Below are positions 19,805 through 28,300 of a DNA stretch of 64,000 nucleotides, piece by piece. The DNA is taken from assembly GCF_022751215.1 (NCBI RefSeq), contig NZ_JAICDG010000001.1:62001-126000 (forward strand). Direction: 5' to 3'. The notes below the pieces were generated by a model. That model was not told where the DNA came from. It saw only the letters and a program-made list of their open reading frames with translations, and did no database searches. The position numbers and the translations under genes are program-made. The first letter of the stretch is position 1; each line of letters opens with the position of its first letter. This DNA is from Actinomadura terrae (GTDB lineage Bacteria; Actinomycetota; Actinomycetes; Streptosporangiales; Streptosporangiaceae).

Positions 19805-21835
19805 TCAGGCCAGTGTGGGCGGCTCCACACGCAGGGCGAGGATCGACACGTCGTCGCGCAGGTCGCCGTCGCAGAACTCCAGCAGGGCCTCCTCGACCGC
19901 GCCGAGCATCGTGTCCAGCGGGGCGGCGGCATGCGCCGCCAGCGCCTCCAGGAGCCGCTCCTGGCCGAACTCGGTCCGCATGAGGTCGCACGCCTCCAGC
20001 ACCCCGTCCGAGTGCAGGACGATGGTGTCGCCGACGCCGAGGTCGAGCGTGTCCAGCCCCGCGTCGAAGTCCTCGAACAGCCCGAGCGGCACCCCGCCCT
20101 GCGCTGTCGTCCTGATCACCCCGTCCGCGCGGACGACGACCGCCGGGGGGTGCCCGGCGGTGCCGAGCGAGACGCCGACGCGCTCGGTGCCGAGCTCCAG
20201 CCCGGCCATGATCGCGGTGACGAAGCGGTCCTCGTCCAGCAGCGCCTCGTTCACCATGCCGAGGATCTCGCCCGGGCCCGTCTTCCACCGCGCGGCCAGC
20301 CGCGCGCAGTGCCGCGCGGCCGCGGTCACCGCCGCCGCCTCCTCGCCCTTGCCGCACACGTCGCCGAGCACGAGCCCCCAGCCGCCGCCCTCGGTGCGGA
20401 ACACGTCGTAGAAGTCGCCGCCGACCTCGGCGCCGCGCGTCGCGGTCATGTAGCGGGCCGCCACGCTCACCCCGGGGATCACGGGCAGCGCCTTCGGCAG
20501 CAGCCCGGCCTGGAGCGTCTCGGCGACCTCGGCGCGGCGCCGGTACAGCCGCGCCGCCCGGATCACCAGCGCCAGGTACCGGCCGAGCCGCTGCACGACG
20601 CCGAGGTCCATCAGGTCGAACGGGCCGTACTCGCCGCTCGCCGCGAGCGTGATCGCGCCGATGCAGCGGTCGCCGTCCTCGATCGGGACGCACAGCACCG
20701 ACGTCGCGCCGATCATGGCGCAGACCGGCGTGCCGTCCGGGTAGGAGCCGAGCAGGTCGAGGTCCTCGATGTGCGGGCGCAGCGCGCTCTGCCGCGTCAT
20801 GAACACCGTCTGGGGGAGCGTTCCGGGGGCCGGTTCGATGTCGGCCAGCGTTTGCAGGGCCTCGGTCGACCGCTCGTCCGCCGGGCCCATCACGACCTGG
20901 CGGCGCAGCTCCGCGACGGTGCCGGGACGCGCCTTGCCCGCCGGCGGCGCGCCGCCCGGCTGGCCCGGGTTCTGGCCCCCGCCGTTCGGGCCGGTCAGGT
21001 CGATGAACGCCCAGTCGGCCAGCTCGGTCGCCAGCAGCCGGGCGCAGCGCCGGACGGCGACGGTCTCGTTGAAGACCGGCTCGTCGAGCAGCAGCTCGCT
21101 CGCGGTGGCGAGGACGTCCATCCGATGGACGATCGTCGCGACGGCCTCGTCGTCGCCCGGCCCGGACGCCGCCGCCCGGGGCGTCTTCGGCTGCTTGGGG
21201 GCGCCCTGCGCGGCCGCCGGACGCCCGCCGCGCGCGTCCGGGGGGCCGGGCGCGGCGTCGGTGGGGGTGTTCGTCGGCCCGGCGGCGACCACCACCATCG
21301 GGTCGGGCTCGCCGCGGATCCACACCCGCGCCAGCGTCACGACCGCGTCGACCGGGCGGTCGCGGCCGAGGAAGCGGACCTGGACGCGGCTGCGGCGGCC
21401 CGTCCGGACCACCGCCGCGAGCTGCGAGCGCACCGCCGCCCGGGTCGCCAGGTCGCAGAACGCCGTGAACTGCTTGCCGGAGACGTAGCCGGAGGACGTG
21501 CCGAGGAGCGCCGCAGCCTGCCGGTTGACCCGCCGCACGCTGGTGTTGCGGTCGAGCAGGAACAGCGGGACGGGCGCGTCCTGGAAGACCGTCCGCAGGA
21601 CCCGGCGCTCGTTCTCGGCCGCCGCCGAGCCGCTCTGCTCGGCGCCCTGCTCCGCGCCCATCGTGCGCAGCGCGGTCAGCGCCAGTTCGAGCTCCACCAG
21701 CGCGGCGTCGAGCGTGGCCCGCAGGTCGGGCTGGGGCATCCCGGCGGCCTGGCGGAGCTCGCCGATGCGCCCCTCCAGATCGGAGATCTCCCGCAGCAGG
21801 GACTCCGGTTCCAACTGGTCGGGCTGGTCCTGCAT
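19805..21835 (-). CDS. PAS-GAF-SpoIIE PP2C phosphatase
   Basis: A 676-residue cytoplasmic sensor phosphatase. An N-terminal helix region is followed by a PAS domain (about 75-190, 'VLRTVFQDAPVPLFLLDRNTSVRRVNRQA'), a Pro/Ala-rich linker, a GAF-like domain (about 250-420) and a SpoIIE/PP2C domain (about 440-670) with 'VGGDFYDVF', 'GDVCGKGEEAA' and 'LHSDGVLEA', which hold the metal-binding Asp residues. Such proteins dephosphorylate STAS antagonists and so free sigma factors from RsbW-like kinases. Start ATG 21835 follows AGAGGGAG. Sits after the ANTAR and CBS genes on the same strand. Confidence 0.9.
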   Translation of the reverse strand: MQDQPDQLEPESLLREISDLEGRIGELRQAAGMPQPDLRATLDAALVELELALTALRTMGAEQGAEQSGSAAAENERRVLRTVFQDAPVPLFLLDRNTSVRRVNRQAAALLGTSSGYVSGKQFTAFCDLATRAAVRSQLAAVVRTGRRSRVQVRFLGRDRPVDAVVTLARVWIRGEPDPMVVVAAGPTNTPTDAAPGPPDARGGRPAAAQGAPKQPKTPRAAASGPGDDEAVATIVHRMDVLATASELLLDEPVFNETVAVRRCARLLATELADWAFIDLTGPNGGGQNPGQPGGAPPAGKARPGTVAELRRQVVMGPADERSTEALQTLADIEPAPGTLPQTVFMTRQSALRPHIEDLDLLGSYPDGTPVCAMIGATSVLCVPIEDGDRCIGAITLAASGEYGPFDLMDLGVVQRLGRYLALVIRAARLYRRRAEVAETLQAGLLPKALPVIPGVSVAARYMTATRGAEVGGDFYDVFRTEGGGWGLVLGDVCGKGEEAAAVTAAARHCARLAARWKTGPGEILGMVNEALLDEDRFVTAIMAGLELGTERVGVSLGTAGHPPAVVVRADGVIRTTAQGGVPLGLFEDFDAGLDTLDLGVGDTIVLHSDGVLEACDLMRTEFGQERLLEALAAHAAAPLDTMLGAVEEALLEFCDGDLRDDVSILALRVEPPTLA

Positions 21836-21966
21836 CTGGCTCCCTCTTGTCCGTGGGGCACGGTGAAACCAGATCGGCACGTGCTCTGGTCGTGGGCGGC
21901 CCCGTGATCTTGCGGGCCGCTGTTGCGCAGCTTATTCCCGTTCAGCGTATGCGGCCTAGCGACCTG

Positions 21967-22989
21967 CTAGGAGAGGCCCTGATCGCCGACGATCCGCTGG
22001 GCGAGCGCGGTGAGCTTCACGTGCCTGGTCTGGGAGATCCTACGCATCTCGGCGAACGCCTCGTCGGCATCGCAGCCGAGCGCGTGCATCAGGATTCCCT
22101 TGGCCTGGTCGACGACGGCGCGGGCGTGGACCGCCTCCTGGAGCTGTGCCGCCGTGCGGTGCGCGTCCTCGTACTGCCGGGTGTTGGTCACCGCCGCGCT
22201 GCCCTGCGCCATCAGCAGCGCTGCCAGGGCGTGCCGTCCCGGGCCGAGCGCGTTGGGCGTCACGCCGTACAGCGTGAGCGTGACCAGGACGGGCGGGTTC
22301 AGGTGCGCGGTCGTGGTGAAGCAGCGGACGCCGCGGCGCAGCATGTCGGCCATCGCCTCGGGCCAGCGGGTCTCCGCGAGGATGTCGTCGGAGTTCACCG
22401 TGCGGCGGCCGAGCGCCGCGTCGAAGACCGGGCCGCGGCCGCGCGCGAGCTGCCGGTCGGTGACCTCGGCGAGGTCGGGGTGGCTGGCGGCGGCGGCCAG
22501 CGGCTCCACCCGCGCGGATCGCGTGCTCTCCGCGTCGGGGGCGGGCGGCGGGACGTGCGGCACGGCCGCGCCGGGCCCAGAACCGGTTCCGGGGCCGGGC
22601 AGGCCGGGCGGCGGGACGGCCGCGTCCGGCGCGAGATCGGCCGCGCCCGGTGCGAGCTCGATCAGGGCGCGGTCGATCGGTGCGAGGCCGACCGCGTCCG
22701 GCGGGAGGCCGGCGGCGTCGAACGGCAGGTCGCCCGCCGCGGACGGGCCGGTCTCGGGGGCGCCCGGCAGGGCCCAGCGCACGCTCGCGGCGCCCGCGCA
22801 CCCGGGGACGGCCCGGGACGCGAGCTCGGTCACGCGGTGCAGCGTTCCCACGTCCGAGGACTCGCCGACCATGCCCAGCCGGGCGATCTCCAACGCGAGC
22901 TGGTCGGTCAGCACGGTCTCGGTCGCTCTCACACCCTCGACCGTATCCTGCCCGCTTGTCCTGATGCGCTGCCGCTCTCCCCGATCCAT
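21967..22989 (-). CDS. GAF-like sensor with C-terminal ANTAR domain
   Basis: A 340-residue regulator. The last ~60 residues, 'HARAVVDQAKGILMHALGCDADEAFAEMRRISQTRHVKLTALAQRIV', form an ANTAR three-helix RNA-binding domain (conserved A-x-x-x-AKG-I-LM...A-F-x-x-x-R-x-x-S-x...L-x-x-x-A), used for transcription antitermination. The N-terminal part looks like a GAF sensor ('RATETVLTDQLALEIARLGM...', 'RCFTTTAHLNPPVLVTLTLYG') interrupted by a long Pro/Ala/Asp-rich insert (about 75-165). It starts seven bases after the CBS gene, so they form an operon. Targets would be hairpin-bearing leaders elsewhere. Confidence 0.88.
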   Translation of the reverse strand: MDRGERQRIRTSGQDTVEGVRATETVLTDQLALEIARLGMVGESSDVGTLHRVTELASRAVPGCAGAASVRWALPGAPETGPSAAGDLPFDAAGLPPDAVGLAPIDRALIELAPGAADLAPDAAVPPPGLPGPGTGSGPGAAVPHVPPPAPDAESTRSARVEPLAAAASHPDLAEVTDRQLARGRGPVFDAALGRRTVNSDDILAETRWPEAMADMLRRGVRCFTTTAHLNPPVLVTLTLYGVTPNALGPGRHALAALLMAQGSAAVTNTRQYEDAHRTAAQLQEAVHARAVVDQAKGILMHALGCDADEAFAEMRRISQTRHVKLTALAQRIVGDQGLS

Positions 22990-22996
22990 GATCGCC

Positions 22997-23473
22997 TCAG
23001 TTGTTCGGTGGGGCCTTGCAGATGGCGGGCAGTGGCCCGCCCGCCCAGTCCATGACTCCTTCCACGCCCCCGGCTCCGTCCGCGCCTGCGCCTCCGCCCG
23101 CGTCCGCGAGGGCCAGGTCGCTGATGGACACGATCCCGATGGGGCGGTGGAGGGTGTCCACGACCGGCAGCCGCCGGACGGCCCGCTCCCGCATGAGCCG
23201 GGCCGCGGTCGCGGTGTCGTCCTCGGGGCGCAGCGTGACCAGTTCGGCGGTGCACACGTCGCCGAGCGGCGTCAACGCGGTGTCGCGGTGCTCGGCGACG
23301 GCCCGCACGACGATGTCGCGGTCGGTGATGAGGCCGCAGAGCCGCCCGGCGTAGGTGACGAGGACGTCGCCGATCGCCTCGTCCCGCATCACGCGGGCCG
23401 CCTCGTCGATTGTCGCGTCCAGGGGCAGGGCCAAAGGTGCCACGGTCATTACGTCACTTACTCGGCATGGCAT
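22997..23473 (-). CDS. Paired CBS-domain protein
   Basis: A 158-residue soluble protein made of two CBS motifs (about 7-60 and 70-125): 'VSDVMTVAPLALPLDATIDEAARVMRDEAIGDVLVTYAGRLCGLITDRDIVVRAV' and 'VCTAELVTLRPEDDTATAARLMRERAVRRLPVVDTLHRPIGIVSISDLA'. CBS pairs bind adenine nucleotides and act as energy or ligand sensors. A Gly/Ala tail follows. It is first in a transcript with the ANTAR regulator, so the nucleotide signal and antitermination may be linked; that is inference. Confidence 0.9.
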   Translation of the reverse strand: MPCRVSDVMTVAPLALPLDATIDEAARVMRDEAIGDVLVTYAGRLCGLITDRDIVVRAVAEHRDTALTPLGDVCTAELVTLRPEDDTATAARLMRERAVRRLPVVDTLHRPIGIVSISDLALADAGGGAGADGAGGVEGVMDWAGGPLPAICKAPPNN

Positions 23474-23596
23474 CGCGTGCTCATCCTCCCGATAGCCGGC
23501 GGCTCGCGTTGGCCCGTGACGCGCGTTTACCCACGGTTGGCGCGCCTATGCGGACTGCTCGCGGTCGGTCCGGGGCCGGACCCGCGTCGCCGCCGC

Positions 23597-23980
23597 TCAG
23601 AAGGCGAAGACCGATCCCGTCCGGGAGTGCATGACGCAGTCGTTGCCGAACTTCGTGCGGAAGTTCACCTGCCCGCCGCGCCACCGTCCCCGCGCCTCCG
23701 CGACGACGGGGGAGTACTGCGCGGTGCACACGCGCCCGTCGGGGTCGTGGACGATCCGGCCGCCCGACCGGCGCAGCTCAGCGCAGGTCCGGGCCGCGTG
23801 CGGGTGGCTGCCGCCGTCGGGGTCGCAGCGCAGCGTCACGCTCCTGGTCCCGGAATTGTCGCGCCCCGGATATGTGAGTGTGAGCCTCAGCGAGCTCTCC
23901 GGCGCCCCGGACGCGCCCGCCGGGACGGCTGGAGCGAGGACCGCGGCGGCGGCCATGGCGAGGACGGCGATACGTGGCAC
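23597..23980 (-). CDS. Subtilisin inhibitor-like (SSI family) secreted protein
   Basis: A 127-residue secreted protease inhibitor. Signal peptide 'MPRIAVLAMAAAAVLAPAVPAGASG' is followed by an SSI fold: 'VTLRCDPDGGSHPHAARTCAELRRSGG', reactive loop 'RVCTAQYSPV', and the family end 'FGNDCVMHSRTGSVFAF', matching SSI's N-E-C-x-M...SVFAF. Four cysteines make the two expected disulfides. By alignment to SSI C-P-M-V-Y, the P1 residue is Ala (C-T-A-Q-Y) rather than Met or Lys, so specificity for small-residue proteases is likely. GTG start with GGGAG seven bases upstream, inside a palindrome. Monocistronic. Confidence 0.9.
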   Translation of the reverse strand: MPRIAVLAMAAAAVLAPAVPAGASGAPESSLRLTLTYPGRDNSGTRSVTLRCDPDGGSHPHAARTCAELRRSGGRIVHDPDGRVCTAQYSPVVAEARGRWRGGQVNFRTKFGNDCVMHSRTGSVFAF

Positions 23981-23986
23981 CTAGAC

Positions 23987-23998
23987 ACTCCCGGGAGT
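23987..23998. promoter_or_regulatory. 12-bp palindrome over the SSI-gene ribosome site
   Basis: ACTCCCGGGAGT is a perfect palindrome that includes the GGGAG Shine-Dalgarno of the minus-strand inhibitor gene (GTG at 23978-23980). It could be an operator or hide the ribosome site in RNA. Confidence 0.45.
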
Positions 23999-24134
23999 CG
24001 GACGAAATATCACTCACTGTATTCGTTACGACACCCGGTGTGCCGGAAAATGAGCGACCCCGCAGTCACGGGGGAACTGCGGGATCGCGTCCAGGGGAGG
24101 GATGAGCGGGCGGGGTTGGGGGAGCTGGGGCCGG

Positions 24135-24767
24135 TCAGGCGGCGAGGATGTGCGCCCGGCGGTGGTCGGCGAGGGCCTCGCGGAGCTGCTTGCGGCCCCG
24201 GTGCAGGCGGGACATCACCGTGCCGATGGGGGTGCCCATCATCTCGGCGATCTCCTTGTAGGGGTAGCCCTCGACGTCGGCGAGGTACACCGCGTCCCGG
24301 AAGTCCTTCGGGAGGGCGCGCAGGGCGGCAACGACCCCGGAGTCGGGGATGTGGTCGAGGGCCTCGCTCTCGGCCGAGCGGAAGCCGGACGCGTCCGCCT
24401 GCGCCTGGGCGATCTGCCACTCCTCCAGCTCCTCGGAGCCGGCGCGCTGGGGCTCGCGCTGCTTCTTGCGGTAAGTGTTGATGAAGTTGTTGGTGAGGAT
24501 GCGGTGGAGCCACGCCTTGAGGTTCGTGCCCTCCTGGAACTGGTGGAAGTTGACGTAGGCCTTGGCCAGCGTCTCCTGCACCAGGTCCTCGGCGTCGGCG
24601 CTGTTGCGGGTCATCCGCACCGCGCTCGCGTACAGCGGGTCGGCCAGCGGCAGGACGTCGCGCTCGTAGCGCTCGGTCTTCTCGTGGCGCTCGGTCTTCG
24701 CGTAGCGCTCCGTCTTCGTGCCGTGCTCGGCCGGCCGGCGGACGGGCATGGTGACAGCGGTCATCAT
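24135..24767 (-). CDS. SigR/SigH-like ECF sigma factor (oxidative-stress type)
   Basis: A 210-residue ECF sigma factor. Region 2 is '[63 protein letters not shown]', and region 4 is '[48 protein letters not shown]'. Both follow Streptomyces SigR closely. SigR-type factors read GGAAT-GTT promoters and are restrained by the zinc anti-sigma RsrA, normally encoded directly downstream. Here no such gene follows: the next 154 bases are non-coding and then comes the SSI gene. The N-terminus has a threefold 'KTERYA'-type repeat. First ATG of two adjacent (24765-24767). Confidence 0.88.
   Translation of the reverse strand: MMTAVTMPVRRPAEHGTKTERYAKTERHEKTERYERDVLPLADPLYASAVRMTRNSADAEDLVQETLAKAYVNFHQFQEGTNLKAWLHRILTNNFINTYRKKQREPQRAGSEELEEWQIAQAQADASGFRSAESEALDHIPDSGVVAALRALPKDFRDAVYLADVEGYPYKEIAEMMGTPIGTVMSRLHRGRKQLREALADHRRAHILAA
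24663..24716. repeat. 18-bp in-frame tandem repeat (three copies) in the SigR-like gene
   Basis: CTCGTAGCGCTCGGTCTT (24663), CTCGTGGCGCTCGGTCTT (24681) and CGCGTAGCGCTCCGTCTT (24699) lie head to tail. Read on the minus strand they encode three K-T-E-R-(Y/H)-(A/E) hexapeptides before sigma region 2. Length variation here would not shift the frame. Confidence 0.85.
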
Positions 24768-25316
24768 CGCTCCCCGTTGGTCGTGACCCGTGAGGGCCGG
24801 TTGCTTGCGCGCGTTCGGGGGCGCGCGCGGACCGGGCGGACGAGCCGCCCCCCGTGCTGGGTGGTACGTGCCACCGTTCCCGACGGGTTCGGAACCGGCC
24901 TGCGGGCGCGGCGCAGCGAAGGGTCCTCGCGGCGCCGTGCCGTTCTCCTGGGGCTTGCTGGGAGGGCCGGCATCGTGTGGGGACCGGCCTCGTGTGGCGG
25001 GCCGGGGGTTCGCGCGGGCCGGTGCCGCCAGGCGACCCCGGGGGCCGGGACGTCGCGGGCTTGGCCGGTCGGGCGCTTCCACTCGTCAGTGGTGGTTCCC
25101 GTTTTGTAAGACGCCCGGGGAGGGGGCCAGGGTTGCGTGTCGTCCATCACATCAGGCACCCGGAGGGTAGAAGCGCTCGCAATCGGCGATACAGGGCGGC
25201 GAGGGATGGGAAGGCGAGGGCCCCGGCCGGTGGGGTGGTTCCCGGCCGGGGCCCTCGGTCTCTCCGGATCAGCCGATCGCCGAGTCAGCCGATCTTCGGA
25301 TCAGCCGATCTCTGGA
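24768..25316. other. 549-base intergenic region between M14 peptidase and SigR-like genes
   Basis: It holds the peptidase terminator (25215-25257) and stop-repeat array (25256-25319). The rest, about 24768-25200, is the SigR-like promoter/leader. On the minus strand the sigma frame stays open upstream for about 105 codons (to 25082), rich in Pro/Arg/Ala, so an N-terminally extended sigma form is possible but not supported by a start site. I found no clear GGAAT-GTT autoregulatory promoter. Confidence 0.5.
25215..25257 (-). terminator. 16-bp perfect hairpin after the M14 peptidase gene
   Basis: CGAGGGCCCCGGCCGG (25215-25230) is perfectly complementary to 25242-25257 around an 11-base loop. 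It lies about 60 bases beyond the peptidase stop, directly after the stop-codon repeat array. Confidence 0.85.
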
Positions 25317-25319
25317 TCA
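25256..25319 (-). repeat. 16-bp tandem repeat starting at the M14 peptidase stop codon
   Basis: Read on the minus strand from the stop: TGATCCAGAGATCGGC, TGATCCGAAGATCGGC, TGACTCGGCGATCGGC, TGATCCGGAGAGACCG. Each of the four units begins with TGA, the first being the gene's own stop (25319-25317). A period of 16 moves each later TGA by one frame, so stops appear in all three frames. Confidence 0.9.
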
Positions 25320-28300
25320 GTCGAGCAGGTGATCAAGGGCCCGGCGCACCAGGGCCCGCTGCTCCTCCGGAGTCCCGGCCTGCTCGACGCCGAAGCCGAG
25401 CAGGACGGTGTCCCTGGTCGCGACCGCCGCGACCGAGTCGATCAACGCCTGCGCCCGCGCGAACTCCGACGCGTTGCCCGGGCTCCCGGCAGGGGCGCCC
25501 TGGATGCTCCAGGGGCCGAGCCCGGACTCGAAGCCCTCCGCGTCGAGCAGGCCGCCGGTCGTGGTGACCTTGGTGTCGTCCACGAACAGCCCGGCGCCGC
25601 CGGTGCCCGGGTCGCTCACGTAGCTGAGGGACACCTCGACCTTCTTGCCCGCGTAGGCGGACAGGTCGAACGAGGTCGGCACCCAGCCGTTGGAGTTGCC
25701 CGTTATGGCGTTCCAGCTCCCGGAGCTTCCCGACGCGCTGCACGGCGTCCCTCCGGTGATGTAGTGCTTCAGGAAGGGGTGCAGTGTGAGCAGGTAACCC
25801 TGTTCGCACTCTGCGGGGACGACGGCGCGCGTCCGGCCGTTGCGGTCGGGCAGCGTGGTCCAGTCGTCGGCGCCGACGGTGTGCGCCTCCAGGACGATGT
25901 TGTCGAAGCCCGTCTCGGTGCTGTAGGAGAGCTGGGCCTGGAGGGCGGGGGCCTGCGCCGCCGTGACGGAGGACAGGTCCACCGTGCGGGTCAGCCGCCG
26001 GTAGGCCGAGTCCTGGTGCGGGCCCGCCACGTACCACTGGCCCTCGACCGGCTCGCTGGGCGCGGCGGCGCCCAGGTAGTCGCCGGCCTTCCAGCTCCGG
26101 AACTGCGGGAAGTCCTTCACCGGCAGGAGAGTCGAGGTGACCTGGAATCCGCCCGCCTCGTTGAGCGGGTTGGATTTGGTCCCGGTCAGGTTGGACGTGA
26201 TCCCGTCGAACGGGTCCTTCGTCCCGGTGAACTGCTTCGGCGCGCCCACCAGCTGCCGGTCGAAGGCGCCGAGGTAGTACTGGAAGAAGTCGTCCGAGAG
26301 CAGTTCGCAGTCGTCGCGGTAGTTGCCGGAGACGACGCACGGCTTCTCGGGGTGCCCCTTCAGCCCGTAGTAGATCCCGCCGCCGTTCACCTTGCTCAGC
26401 TGCCCGAAGTAGCCGCTCGTCTCACCGGTGTGGAGGAGTTTGCCGCCCTCGTTCAGGTAGGCGCGGACCGATAGCACCAGGTCCTTCGCGCGGTCGGCCA
26501 CCTGGGCGTCGTGGGCGTCGCCCTGGTGGGTCCTGACCGGGTCGTCGGCCGCGTCCTGCGTCAGGCGGTTGTCGCCGAGATACCAGACGACCGCCTTGAA
26601 GTGCTTCAGGACGCCGAGGCTGCTCGGCGCGCCCTGCTTGTCGATGTCCCACACGAGCGGCTTGTGCTCGGCGGACTTCACCAGGTCGGCGTACTGGCGC
26701 GCGTAGAGGGGCGCGTTCGTCCCGGCCGGGTAGGTCGGGTTGATGCCGCGGTAGTCCTCGTCCGCTATCACCAGGACGTCCGCGCCGCGCCGGGACTGGA
26801 CCGTGTAGGTGAAGTGCTTGCCCTCGACGCGCTTTCCGGCCTTCTCCCCGCTGAACCACACCTCGACCTTGTCGCCGGGCCTCTGCCCGGTGACCTTGCC
26901 GCGGTATTCGGCGTAGTAGTTGTCGTTCTCGTCCCCGAACCGCTCACCGCCGCGCCATTCGCGGGCGCCGTCGTGGCGGACGCGTCCGCCGTTGATCCGG
27001 TAGTTGAGGTCCCTGTTCCGCACCGACCGGCGGATGTAGGACGAGACCTCCTGGGTGGAGCCGAGCGACGTGGAGAACGCGCTGGTCTCGAAGTCGGGGG
27101 CGACGCGTCCGACGGACGAGACGGGGTTGTCGGGCGTCTGCGCGGACTTGCCCACGGAGAGCGCGAACGGCAGGTTCTTCTGGAACTCGTGCGCGATCAG
27201 CCGCTCGTCGTCCGGGAACTCGAAGATGCTGCCGCACTTGTCGGGCGTCCACTCATCGTCCGGGAAGGTGTTGGCGGCGGTCCGGCACGTCGCCATCTCC
27301 GGCGTGATCGACAGCGCGCCGTATTCGTTGTCGGCCTGGCCGTCGGTGTCGCCGTTGGTGGTGTAGAGCTGCGCGCCGAGCTCCGGCGTGTACCCGGGGA
27401 CGGCGGGGTGGTCGATGTCGCCCACGAGCGCGTCATGGATCACGTCGTCGGGGCTGCGGGTGAGCGCCTGCCATCCGACGCCGTGCAGCAGCAGCTCCGC
27501 GGCGGAGTGGTAGTTGACGAGGTAGGTCGGGCGGACGCGCTTGTAGAGCCCGGTCTGCGCGTTCGTCTCCGGCTCGGACGCGGGGGAGGCGCCGCGGAAG
27601 GTCTCGTTCGCCGGGTTCGGCGACGACCCCTCGTTGTCGTAGCCCCACTTGTAGGGGAAGTTGCGGTTGAGGTCGACGCCGTCACCGGCCGTGATCTTGC
27701 CGTCGCCGTTGTTGTCATGGGCGTTCTTGCGCCAGAGCCGGAAACCGTCGGTGAACGTCAGGTCGTACCCGTCGACGTTGACGACGGGCAGGAACCACAG
27801 CTCCGTCGTGTCGACGATCTTCGTGAGCTCCGCGTCCCTGCCGTAGCCCTCGACGTAGTGGTGCAGGAGGCGGCGGACCATCTCCGGCGTGATCCACTCG
27901 CGCGCGTGCTGCGTCCCCTGGTAGACGACCACGGGACGGGTGTGGTCCTTGAGCGTCGCGACGTCCTTGCTGACGCGGACGGCGGTGATGGGCTTGCCCT
28001 GGACGGACGTCCCCAGGTCCACGGCCTTCGCGATGGACGGGTGGTCGGCGGCGACCTTCAGCAGCTCGTCATGGATGTTCCCCGCGCCGCTGTAGGGGCG
28101 GAACACCTTCGGCGGAGCGGCCTTGAGGCGCTGCTCGACGTCCTTGCCCTGCACCTTCTTCACCGTGAGGGGCAGCCCCTGCCTGGCGAGCGCCGTCGCC
28201 TGGAGGCCGTTCATGACGGCCTCCACGTGCAGGCGGCCGCCCTGGCCCTGGCCGATGCTGACGTCCTCCCGGTCGACGCCGGACCGGTCCAGCAGCTTCA

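Noticed and set aside
24768..25082. In-frame upstream extension of the SigR-like protein
   Set aside because: The frame is open for about 105 codons but is Pro/Arg/Ala-rich with no good start or ribosome site, so it is not annotated as coding, although a longer isoform cannot be excluded.
25256..25319. Tandem repeats considered as a CRISPR array
   Set aside because: Units of 16 bp directly abut with no spacers, lie on a gene's stop codon, and no cas gene is nearby.
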